Shown here: one piece after another, positions 1 through 7,998 of the stretch | Layout of the letters: every line of letters starts with the position of its first letter | Numbering within the stretch: the stretch's first letter is position 1 | NCBI GenBank assembly: GCA_022482625.1 | Contig: JAKVOU010000001.1 | Location: 558,001-622,000 of the forward strand | From: Spirochaetia bacterium | GTDB taxonomy: Bacteria; Spirochaetota; Spirochaetia; Sphaerochaetales; Sphaerochaetaceae | Length of the DNA: 64,000 nt | Reading direction: 5' to 3' | The notes under the pieces: generated by a model | Database searches by the model: none | What the model was told of the DNA's origin: nothing | What the model saw: the letters and a program-made list of their open reading frames with translations, nothing else | Translations under genes and position numbers: made by a program

Positions 1-625
1 CCGTTTCCTTCAGACGGTGCCATTGTACGTCAAAGAAAAACTGGAGCACTTTCCAGACTTCAATCATCTTTGCCTGTTCCTTACGGACAGCTGCAAGAGT
101 TTTGCTATTCCTTCTACCCAAGGCTTCCGGCCATATCGAATGCCATCGTGCATCTCCAAAACGCTCATACAGGACCATGAAAAGCGCATAGTCATCAAGC
201 CAATAGCTGTTGTCGGCACAGAATGCTTCATAGGCCCCTTTATCAGCAGCACCATAGAGAAAACGTTCAGCTGCCCGTTTCAGCAACCCGATCTTCCAAG
301 GCATGACCATATCATAGGCTACCCGTCCCCATGGAAAAGGAGGCCTGTCAGTGACAAGCTCTGAAGCTAACAGCAATCCCTGGTCCTTCAGGTCATCAAG
401 GGACAGCAGCAATTCATTGCCAGCAAATGAAGATCTGGCTGCATATGGGCTGTTTCCATAACCTGTCGGTCCCAATGGCAGGACCTGCCAGATACGTATG
501 CCGTCTTCAGCCAGCAGGCGTATGAACTTTCTGCACCCAGGTCCGATATCCCCGATGCCATAGGGAGTAAAAAGAGAAGTAGGATGCAGCAGTATGCCGC
601 AGAACCTTCTGTTTTTGGTATCCAT
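1..625 (-). CDS. malQ: 4-alpha-glucanotransferase (amylomaltase), partial
   Basis: Only the N-terminal 208 residues are present; the gene runs off the left edge of the window. The N-terminus carries the family hallmark GILLHPTSL followed by TPYGIGDIG, then NSPYAARSSFAGN, typical of the start of the GH77 barrel. The enzyme transfers alpha-1,4-glucan segments between maltodextrins in the cytoplasm. The start ATG at 625 is preceded by a GGAG-type ribosome site. It is the last gene of a minus-strand operon with two sugar permeases and a binding protein, which points to a maltodextrin or related alpha-glucoside as the imported sugar. Family assignment is firm; the substrate is inferred. Confidence 0.93.
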   Translation of the reverse strand, partial: MDTKNRRFCGILLHPTSLFTPYGIGDIGPGCRKFIRLLAEDGIRIWQVLPLGPTGYGNSPYAARSSFAGNELLLSLDDLKDQGLLLASELVTDRPPFPWGRVAYDMVMPWKIGLLKRAAERFLYGAADKGAYEAFCADNSYWLDDYALFMVLYERFGDARWHSIWPEALGRRNSKTLAAVRKEQAKMIEVWKVLQFFFDVQWHRLKET

Positions 626-677
626 TACGACTCCTTTCTCAAAACATGTAACATAGCCGAAACCATATCTGGATCAC

Positions 678-1517
678 TCAACCTTTCACGGCTCCTGCAA
701 TGACACCTTCGATGATGAACTTCTGCGAAAAGAAGTAAAAGAAAATCACCGGAATCATAGCAAGGATCAGCATGGCCATCATTGCCCCCATGTCCACTGA
801 ACCGTAACCTCCGCGAAGATATTGAATTGCAATAGGAATGGTCTTGTAATCGGTACCGATCGTAAGGTAAGGAAGCAGGTAATCATTCCATACCCACATG
901 GTATTGAGAATGGAAACGGTAATTGCCGTCGGCTTGAGCATGGGCAGCACGATTTGGAAAAAAGTCACTATCGGCGTAGCGCCGTCGATCATGGCAGCCT
1001 CTTCCAAGGCAAGGGGTACACTTTTTATGAACCCGCTGAACATGAAGGTCGAAAGCCCGGCACCGAATCCTACATACAGGACGATTATCCCTACAGGATT
1101 ATCCAGATGCAGCATGTTCGCCGTTTTGCTCATGGTGAACATGACCATCTGGAACGGTACGATCATGGAAGTGACAAGCAACAGGTACATAACGGACGTA
1201 AACTTCGTCTTCACCCTCGTCAGATACCAACCAAGCATGCTGGTGACCAAATCAATGGCCAATACGGAAAAGACCGTGATGAACAGTGAGTATCTGAATG
1301 CGGAAAAGAAATCAATCTTCTCTACCCCGTTCACATAGTTCTTCATCCCTACGTAAGTCTTGGCCTGCGGCAAGGAAAAAGGACTGCTGGATATGAAGAA
1401 CCTGCTCTTGAAAGAATTGATCAGTACAATGAAAATCGGAACCAGGAACAGGATGCAGATTATCAGAAGTACAAGGAACAGTATGGCTTCTACCGTCGGA
1501 TTTCTTTTTTTTGACAT
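678..1517 (-). CDS. Sugar ABC transporter permease (MalG/CUT1 type)
   Basis: A 279-residue inner-membrane permease with about six hydrophobic segments. The EAA loop that docks the ATPase is clear: EEAAMIDGATPIVTFFQIVLP near residues 171-191. The short N-terminal KKR stretch before the first membrane segment fits MalG-like subunits. It starts exactly where the upstream permease stops (shared base 1517), so the two are translationally coupled. With its partner it forms the pore of a CUT1 carbohydrate importer. No ATPase gene lies next to it; such systems often share an MsmK-like ATPase encoded elsewhere (inference). Confidence 0.95.
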   Translation of the reverse strand: MSKKRNPTVEAILFLVLLIICILFLVPIFIVLINSFKSRFFISSSPFSLPQAKTYVGMKNYVNGVEKIDFFSAFRYSLFITVFSVLAIDLVTSMLGWYLTRVKTKFTSVMYLLLVTSMIVPFQMVMFTMSKTANMLHLDNPVGIIVLYVGFGAGLSTFMFSGFIKSVPLALEEAAMIDGATPIVTFFQIVLPMLKPTAITVSILNTMWVWNDYLLPYLTIGTDYKTIPIAIQYLRGGYGSVDMGAMMAMLILAMIPVIFFYFFSQKFIIEGVIAGAVKG

Positions 1518-2359
1518 CAGGCTTCAACCTCCCTGCTTCGTGTAAGCTTAAGCTGAGAGAAAGCAATGACAGCTACCAAGACAGTGAATACCAAAGCCTT
1601 GGCTTGTCCTACTCCTTCAAAGCCGCTCCTGCCGTAGAATGTATTGACAATATTCAAAGCCAGCATTTCAGTCTGCCTGCCTGGATCTCCTGCAGTCAAG
1701 GCAAGGTTCTGGTCAAAGAGCTTGAACCCATTCGTAACTGAAAGGAAAAGGCAGATGGTGAAAGTACTCATCATTGAAGGAATGATGACATCCTTCAGCG
1801 TAACCCATTTCCCGGCTCCGTCGATTTCAGCAGCTTCAAGGAGGTCACTGGATATGTTCTGTATCCCGGCAATATAAATGATCATATTATAACCGATGCT
1901 TTGCCAGTTCATGACGCAGACAAGGCCCCAGAATCCATATTTGGGATCAGTAACGATCGTCGCATTGTATTTGAGCAGGACACCGTTGATGATGACCTGC
2001 CAGATCCACCCGAGGACAATGCCACCGATCAGGTTGGGCATAAACAGGATGGTCCTGAAGACATTGGTCCCTTTTATCTTCCTGGTAAGCAGAAGTGCAA
2101 GCCCGAAAGCAAAGAAATTTACACTGACCGTACAGACAACGGCATATTTGACGGTAAACCAGAGAGAGTTCATGAAAGTATCATCGACAAACATCTTCCT
2201 GAAATTGTCAAGGCCTACGAAGTGAGCATCGGTTACTGTCGTAAATTTACAAAATGACAGTACGACTCCCATGATAAAAGGGATAAAAAAAGCCAGGCAA
2301 AAGCAAATCAGACCTGGCAAGGCAAACAAAGCAAAGTATTTCTGTAAGCTTTTCTGCAT
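1517..2359 (-). CDS. Sugar ABC transporter permease (MalF/CUT1 type)
   Basis: A 280-residue permease beginning MQKSLQKYFALFALPG. I chose this start over a longer reading at 2416 because GGAGGAGT lies just upstream of the ATG at 2359. Six membrane segments can be seen, with an EAA loop (LLEAAEIDGAGKWVTLKDV) in the C-terminal half. It is the first permease after the binding protein and pairs with the MalG-like subunit immediately downstream. The four-gene operon order (binding protein, MalF-like, MalG-like, malQ) is typical of oligosaccharide importers. Confidence 0.94.
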   Translation of the reverse strand: MQKSLQKYFALFALPGLICFCLAFFIPFIMGVVLSFCKFTTVTDAHFVGLDNFRKMFVDDTFMNSLWFTVKYAVVCTVSVNFFAFGLALLLTRKIKGTNVFRTILFMPNLIGGIVLGWIWQVIINGVLLKYNATIVTDPKYGFWGLVCVMNWQSIGYNMIIYIAGIQNISSDLLEAAEIDGAGKWVTLKDVIIPSMMSTFTICLFLSVTNGFKLFDQNLALTAGDPGRQTEMLALNIVNTFYGRSGFEGVGQAKALVFTVLVAVIAFSQLKLTRSREVEA

Positions 2360-2439
2360 GTATACTCCTCCATGACATGTGCATGCCATCCTCAGTTGCC
2401 AGAGGACGGCATGCAAGATGAAAACTGATCTGAAGGCAA

Positions 2440-3798
2440 TCAGTTGGTATGGGTAAGCTTGTATTCACTTGCCCAATCATTGACAGCCGTTTTCATGACC
2501 TGATCCCATGAAGCCTGTCCCTGTGCATAACTGAGCAAGGCTGCTCCAAAATCATTTTTCCAGTTCTCACTCGGAATAGCCTGGAAAGCCCATGGAACTG
2601 AAGTAAGACCAGGTTTGTTCATCCAGTTGACGATTTCCTTGCCAAGGGGATCTGCCGGAAGTTCATCCTTTGAGAATGAGTTGAACGGTGTAATGAAGCC
2701 CAAGGAACCGATGCAAAGCTGCTTGCCGGTCTTGGAGGAGAACAGCCAACTCAGGAATTTGTCCGAATTCTTCTGAGCCTGGGCAGAGACATGGCTGTTG
2801 ATGCACAGATAGTTCTCCGTTCCGATGCACAGGCCACGTTTTTCTTCTCCTGGAATTCCCATGTATATAGGCATGAACCTGATATCATCATTTGCAACGG
2901 TGTTCCCATCAACACCAAGGATCTGGCTGGCTGCCCAGTTGCCGTTCTGTACCATGGCACATTGCCCGAGAGCAAATTCAGCCATGGAATCATCCACGGA
3001 CTTTGAGCCAAGCAAACTGGCAGGAGTGCAACTGTTATTGATATACAGATCAAAGATCTGCTTCATCTGCGGCCCATATTTGAAGGTAATGGTCGGAGAA
3101 GCAAGTCCGGCAAGCACAGGATCGTCATATCCCTTCTTCTCGGCAAATTCATAGTAAAGCGGGATATTGACCAAATGGGTCTGCCATCTCCATTGGGTAC
3201 CTGCTGCCATTGAAGTAGAAGCAAAGACACCCTTTATGCCAAGTTCAGCTTTATGGGCGGTCATATCCTCGACTACAGCTTTCAAAGTAACAAAATTGTT
3301 GATCTGATCGACACTTGAAACAGCCGTTTTTTTGTCAGGCAAGGCAAAATATGCCCTCATGATCTTATCATTATAAATGATGCCATAGCCTTCCACTGCA
3401 TAGGGTACTGCGGCAATCTTGCCATCGGCAGTCAGAGCCATCGACTTGTCTGCTAGCAATTTATAGAAATCAGTGTCCTTGAGATCCATTGCATTGTCTT
3501 TGTCCGTTGCAAGTCCTACAGGACCGTTCGTCTGAAAAACAGTCGGAGGGACACTCTTTGCCATTTCACTCTTCAGAGTCTGAGCATAGGTACCTGAACC
3601 AGCAGTTACGACTTTCAAGTCGATACCGGTTTCCTTTTCAAAAGCAGGAATAACCTGATTTTCATAGACCTTCGTTATTTCTGATTTAAAATTCAAGAAA
3701 TAGACTCCGTCAGAGGGTGTCTCCGACTGTCCGTTCGCCCACAGGCAACTTGACAGCAGCAACAGTCCGGCAGCAATGACAGTAAATGTTTTTCTCAT
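2440..3798 (-). CDS. Extracellular sugar-binding protein (family 1)
   Basis: About 452 residues, starting MRKTFTVIAAGLLLLSSC. The leader is a signal peptide with a lipobox-like LSSC, so the protein is probably a membrane-anchored lipoprotein, although cleavage after WANG cannot be excluded. The body matches family-1 solute-binding proteins: a Y-x-N-Q-V-I-P-A-F-E-K-E-T-G-I motif near the mature N-terminus and a tryptophan-rich C-terminal half. Two adjacent ATG codons (3801 and 3798) follow AAGGAG; the second has the better spacing. It opens the sugar-import operon and delivers the ligand to the two permeases. Confidence 0.93.
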   Translation of the reverse strand: MRKTFTVIAAGLLLLSSCLWANGQSETPSDGVYFLNFKSEITKVYENQVIPAFEKETGIDLKVVTAGSGTYAQTLKSEMAKSVPPTVFQTNGPVGLATDKDNAMDLKDTDFYKLLADKSMALTADGKIAAVPYAVEGYGIIYNDKIMRAYFALPDKKTAVSSVDQINNFVTLKAVVEDMTAHKAELGIKGVFASTSMAAGTQWRWQTHLVNIPLYYEFAEKKGYDDPVLAGLASPTITFKYGPQMKQIFDLYINNSCTPASLLGSKSVDDSMAEFALGQCAMVQNGNWAASQILGVDGNTVANDDIRFMPIYMGIPGEEKRGLCIGTENYLCINSHVSAQAQKNSDKFLSWLFSSKTGKQLCIGSLGFITPFNSFSKDELPADPLGKEIVNWMNKPGLTSVPWAFQAIPSENWKNDFGAALLSYAQGQASWDQVMKTAVNDWASEYKLTHTN

Positions 3799-3822
3799 CA
3801 TCTTCTCCTTTGTATGTGTTGT

Positions 3823-3893
3823 TTTCAATTTCGTTGAAATACAAATTTTCAACTTCCAGGACACATAGTAAATCGGTTTTCTAAATCGGTCAA
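3823..3893 (-). promoter_or_regulatory. Promoter and operator-like repeats of the sugar operon
   Basis: Reading the minus strand, TTGACC (3893-3888) and TACTAT (3870-3865) are separated by 17 bp. A direct repeat, TAAATCGGT on the plus strand, occurs at 3882-3890 and almost intact at 3869-3877, and a third AAATCG lies at 3901-3906. Just downstream of the predicted start point is an inverted repeat, TTTCAA-TTTCG-TTGAAA (3823-3839), a plausible LacI-family site. The LacI regulator at 4951 is the obvious candidate. Promoter shape is good; operator roles are inferred. Confidence 0.45.
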
Positions 3894-3992
3894 CCAGAAT
3901 AAATCGTTCTGTACGACTTCATTGAAAAAAAACTCGGAATGTGCTATCCATAGGCGACGGCAACAGCTTCGTCGGTTGCCGGGAGGAAAAGA

Positions 3993-4730
3993 ATGGCCTA
4001 CCGTTACGAAACGCATCTGCATACGAATGTTGCCAGCGCCTGTGCAATATCTGCACCGGAAGAGTATATCCAGCCTTACCTTGATGCAGGATTTGCAGGT
4101 ATCATTGTCACCGATCACTTCTTCAATGGAAACTCATCAATAGACAAGACGTTGCCATGGAAAGCGCGTGTCGAAGCATTCTGCAGCAGTTATGAAAAGA
4201 CAAAGGAAGCCGGTTCAAAACTTGGACTTGACGTCTTTTTCGGCTGGGAACATTGTTTTGGCAATGATGAGTACCTGGTCTATGGCTTGGACAAGGCATG
4301 GTTGGAAAACCATCCGCAGATCATGGGCTTTTCACATGAGCAATTGTTTTCAGAAGTCCAGGCAGCAGGAGGAGCCATGGTACAGGCCCATCCCTTCAGG
4401 ACACGGGACTATATAAGTTCAATTGAACTTTACCCTTATGCCGTACATGGGGTGGAAGTGGCCAATGCTGGAAATATGGAAGAAAACGACAGACGGGCAT
4501 TCAGGTATGCACAGACCTATCATCTTCCTATGACCGCAGGTACTGACATCCATGATGTAAGGGGAAAATCAAATTTTTACGGGGTTGTCTCCGACAGACG
4601 CTGGAAAAGTATCAAGGACTATGTACAGGCCCTTCGGCAAGGAAAACAATTGGGCTTGCTCACTGACCGCATGGATCTTGAAGGTCCTGTCGACTCCATC
4701 CTTTCCTTACCTGTCAACCTACATGCTTAG
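3993..4730 (+). CDS. PHP-domain metal-dependent phosphoesterase-like protein
   Basis: A 245-residue cytoplasmic protein. The N-terminal ETHLHTNVASACA is the first PHP metal motif (HxH). Further family motifs are VTDHF at about residue 45, GWEHCF, QAHPFR and a C-terminal GTDIHD, so the full set of histidine and aspartate metal ligands looks present. GGGAGGA lies just before the ATG. PHP proteins hydrolyse phosphoesters such as nucleotides or histidinol phosphate; the substrate here is unknown. It is divergent from the sugar operon and upstream of the LacI gene, so a link to sugar use is possible but not shown. Confidence 0.85.
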   Translation: MAYRYETHLHTNVASACAISAPEEYIQPYLDAGFAGIIVTDHFFNGNSSIDKTLPWKARVEAFCSSYEKTKEAGSKLGLDVFFGWEHCFGNDEYLVYGLDKAWLENHPQIMGFSHEQLFSEVQAAGGAMVQAHPFRTRDYISSIELYPYAVHGVEVANAGNMEENDRRAFRYAQTYHLPMTAGTDIHDVRGKSNFYGVVSDRRWKSIKDYVQALRQGKQLGLLTDRMDLEGPVDSILSLPVNLHA

Positions 4731-4950
4731 ATTCACTCTATATTTCCTTGACAGTAATCCTTTTTTTTGAAATGATTATCAGGCGGAAATAGATTCTCAC
4801 GTCATGCTTTGTCCGCGTTCCTGCTCCGTCCATACCTATGGCGCAGCTGCTATGGGGACGTTCCGTGCCAGCCGATCAGGAATTTTTCCGTGGCTTGTCA
4901 GATCAGTTTCTCGATCCAAAAAACAAGGAGTAAGGCAACAGCAAGTAACA

Positions 4951-6015
4951 ATGAACCAAAACAAAAAAAGAATTACCATCAACGATATTGCGCAGGAATG
5001 TGGCGTATCAAAGACTTCTGTTTCCTTTGCTTTCAACGATCCGGGCAGACTCAGTGTCCAGACGCGGGAAAATATATTGAAAACGGCTGAGCGCCTAGGA
5101 TATTTTCCCGATCCCTTGGCTCGTAACCTCTCTCTTCGCAAACACAATTCAATTGGATTTCTCCTCCCTCAGGATATAGGTTCGACATTAGGGAACCCTT
5201 ATATTTCCCTTGTAATCCAAGGAATAGCTACAGTCTGCCAACAAAAGGGACATACCCTTACCATTATTCCTCCTTTTCATTCCAGTGCATTGGATGCTGT
5301 AAAACTGGCTGCCGTTGATGGACTCATCGCCCTTGGCATGGATGTTGACCCTGGAGTCACCGATTTCCTGAACAAAAGGAAAGTACCTTTCGTAACGATT
5401 GATGGCAAAGCTGCGCCGAACCTTCCTTCGGTCAATATCGATGACAGGCTTGCAGCTTTTCAAATCATGAAAGAAGTCCTGGACAAGGGACACAGACGAC
5501 TTGCCATCGTCAGTCTCACCGAAGACCTGTTTACGGCCGCTGATGCAGAAAATCCTTTGACTGCTCCCTACCTCAGAAGACAGGGATATGAAGAAGCTTT
5601 GAAGCAATATGGCCTGGACCTTGCTACCCCTGACGTTTCCGTCCTTGTCTGTGAATGCACCTTCCAGGACGGAAGGGACCTTGTCAGCAAACTGCTTGGA
5701 CTAAGACAGAAGATTACCGCAGTCATTGCAATGAGTGACATCGTTGCCCTGGGCATACTCTATGGTCTGAAGGAACAGGGCATCCAAGTCCCATCCCAGC
5801 TTTCCGTCGTCGGATTTGATGATATTCCTGAGGCTGCACTGAGTTATCCGAAGCTTACCACAGTCAGCCAGCCGGGTATTGAAAAGGGAAAACTCGCCGC
5901 TATGATGCTGTTCGATTACCTTGAAGGAAAATCGAGTGAAATAAAGCAGGCCTATATACCCTTCGAACTGGCTATGAGGGAATCCCTAGGACCGGTGGCA
6001 ATCCAGAGCCGCTGA
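4951..6015 (+). CDS. LacI-family transcriptional regulator
   Basis: About 354 residues. The N-terminal helix-turn-helix reads ITINDIAQECGVSKTSVSFAF, followed by the hinge helix PDPLARNLS. The C-terminal part is a periplasmic-binding-protein fold, seen in IGFLLPQD, VNIDDRLAA and a late SVVGFDDIPEA. The start at 4951 places the HTH at the usual distance from the N-terminus; its AAGGAG is about 20 bases upstream, further than normal. The gene lies downstream of the PHP protein on the same strand and close to the sugar operon, which it probably controls in response to a sugar ligand. Confidence 0.92.
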   Translation: MNQNKKRITINDIAQECGVSKTSVSFAFNDPGRLSVQTRENILKTAERLGYFPDPLARNLSLRKHNSIGFLLPQDIGSTLGNPYISLVIQGIATVCQQKGHTLTIIPPFHSSALDAVKLAAVDGLIALGMDVDPGVTDFLNKRKVPFVTIDGKAAPNLPSVNIDDRLAAFQIMKEVLDKGHRRLAIVSLTEDLFTAADAENPLTAPYLRRQGYEEALKQYGLDLATPDVSVLVCECTFQDGRDLVSKLLGLRQKITAVIAMSDIVALGILYGLKEQGIQVPSQLSVVGFDDIPEAALSYPKLTTVSQPGIEKGKLAAMMLFDYLEGKSSEIKQAYIPFELAMRESLGPVAIQSR

Positions 6016-6170
6016 TATCTTCCTTATGTCATATCATTAGCCCTCTTCTTCTGAAAGTGTCCGTTTTTTACCCATCACAGGCAAATTGTTTATCAGGAAC
6101 AGGACTTCTGCAATATGAATGTTCAAAGGTTTCTGATAGGATAAGCCAGATGGATTTGAGGGAGTGGCAT

Positions 6171-7172
6171 ATGTATTCTGACTTATATAAAAAAGCACAG
6201 GAACTGTATGGACAAGGAATCTTCGGACTCTATGACATGGGATCGGTCATGGCCGTGAGAATTCCACATGATGGCGATATCCATTACTGTGTCATCGAAG
6301 ATTCTTCAATTTTCATTTATGAAGGTGCCAGAGGTTTTGAAAGCTGGGTAGACCTGCTTGACCAGGATGATGAGACAGGCGACCTTGCTGCACTTGAAAA
6401 GGAATACATGAGGTACGGCTACTCGATTGATTTCATTCCGAATGATGAGGCTACGGCAAAACAGATGGAAGAAGCAGCAGATACAGGTATTTTGCCAGCT
6501 GACATATTCCCGACTTTCAACAAACATCTGGAACTATGCATGCCGTTGCAACTTTCCTTCACAGAAAAGACTGCAAGACTTATAGCTACCGTCCTCGATG
6601 CCTTTGCCTATGCAGTACAGAACAAGCTATGCATTGACTGCGACGAGGATCAGCTGAAATGTCTGACACCGTCCGGTGGAAGCTTTTCGGTCTCTTCCAT
6701 TCAGATTCCCGAAGAGTTCAACAGATTTCCCAGTCCAAGGCTCCAGGGAAAATCACAAAACCTTTTTCTCCATGCAAAGAAGCTGAAAAGTACTGACTGG
6801 GATCTGCACATGTTCATCATTCCTGATGCAAACATCTATGCTGAAAAACTTGGCATACGCAAATTCCCCATAGCCTATGTACTGATTGAGGAAGGAGACG
6901 CCACTGTACTCTGCAGCGGTTTCGTCATTGACTTTTCCAACGACTATCATAAGATCCTTGATGATGTCCTTCACCAGATTGAGCAACGGGGCCTGCCCTC
7001 TTCCTTGAACGTAACAAGCGACAGGGCATACTGCTTGTTTTCTGAGCTCTGCGACCAACTGGACATCGAACTTTCCCAATACTCTACACTGGATGATGCC
7101 TTTGAGCTGGAAGATCAGTTCCTTGATGATTTCAACAAAGGTAGCTACCGCTTCCCTGATCAGCTTTCTTAG
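6171..7172 (+). CDS. DUF7309/DUF6930-like protein of unknown function
   Basis: 333 residues from the ATG at 6171, which has GAGGGAG six bases upstream; longer readings back to 6057 lack such a site. The N-terminal part (SDLYKKAQELYGQGIFGLYD, then DIHYCVIEDSS) resembles DUF7309, and the central FPTFNKHLELCMPLQLSFTEK region resembles the start of DUF6930. It is acidic, without signal peptide or membrane segments, so cytoplasmic. These families have no established function. It stands alone between the LacI gene and a gene-free stretch. The family match is from memory of motifs, not a search. Confidence 0.7.
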   Translation: MYSDLYKKAQELYGQGIFGLYDMGSVMAVRIPHDGDIHYCVIEDSSIFIYEGARGFESWVDLLDQDDETGDLAALEKEYMRYGYSIDFIPNDEATAKQMEEAADTGILPADIFPTFNKHLELCMPLQLSFTEKTARLIATVLDAFAYAVQNKLCIDCDEDQLKCLTPSGGSFSVSSIQIPEEFNRFPSPRLQGKSQNLFLHAKKLKSTDWDLHMFIIPDANIYAEKLGIRKFPIAYVLIEEGDATVLCSGFVIDFSNDYHKILDDVLHQIEQRGLPSSLNVTSDRAYCLFSELCDQLDIELSQYSTLDDAFELEDQFLDDFNKGSYRFPDQLS

Positions 7173-7868
7173 GACTGAAACAAGATAAAAGCAATTGAAT
7201 CTGCATCGGTGTTGTCCTGATTCAGTCAGTTTCCGACGAAATCTTGCTTCCAGCATAGGAAATTTTCTGATAAGCAAACAGGAGTATATTTTCCCTAATA
7301 TTTCAAAAACAAAGCAGACTGAGGAAAAATATATGACTGTAAATCATGGCAGACAGTATCCAAGGTCAGCGTCTGCTGTCATTGTTTTCAAAAAAGAATC
7401 AGACAAGTTGCATCCCCAGGCATGTGTATTTCCCTCAAAAAGGAAAAGCTTCCTGTATAGGATAAATACAGGTAACCAGTCAACACAACAAGGACTGCGG
7501 GTTACAGTTGCTGTTTTCTTTACCTCTTGATTTCATTCTTCAACAGTTCCGTTCCATTTGCAAAGCAACAAGTTTACATATGCCACGTCGGTCAGTTTAT
7601 ACAGAAAAAAAGCCATTCATGTATCAAATCTGTAAGTTTTTTTGAAAAAACAAATACAAACCAAGCAAAAAAAATAGTTATATACAAATATTTTACTATA
7701 AAATTCTATAAAATAACTATTATAATTTATTAAAATTATATTATATATTGATTAATTTATACTTTTAACTAATGTTTATATAGTAAAAAAATATAAATAT
7801 TATTTAGTAATACTACAGATATGCTAAGATATCATACTAAACAATGAACTAACAATAGAACAATTTTG
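7173..7868. other. Gene-free stretch with an AT-rich island
   Basis: No convincing gene was found. A possible 111-residue reading at 7195-7530 has unusual composition, no ribosome site and no recognisable motif. From about 7640 to 7860 the sequence is extremely rich in A and T with many short runs of TATA and TTAT. It lies between two convergent genes, so it is not an obvious promoter. Confidence 0.5.
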
Positions 7869-7903
7869 AAAAAGCCGTCCATCGGCCAGGCACGATAGAC
7901 GGC
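7869..7903 (-). terminator. Intrinsic terminator of the feo operon
   Basis: On the minus strand an 11-bp stem, GCCGTCTATCG paired with CGATGGACGGC (one G-U pair), closes an 8-base loop and is followed by TTTTTC. It lies about 95 bases after the feoB stop. Confidence 0.85.
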
Positions 7904-7998
7904 AATTGAAATGGAAAATAATATATCTGACTGAAGAGGATACTCGGCGCCAGAGACATCTTTCCAGACAAATATCAATAATAGGAAGTGGCGCCTTT

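Noticed and set aside
7195-7530. A 111-residue frame downstream of the DUF7309-like gene
   Set aside because: No ribosome site, no motif, and composition unlike neighbouring proteins.
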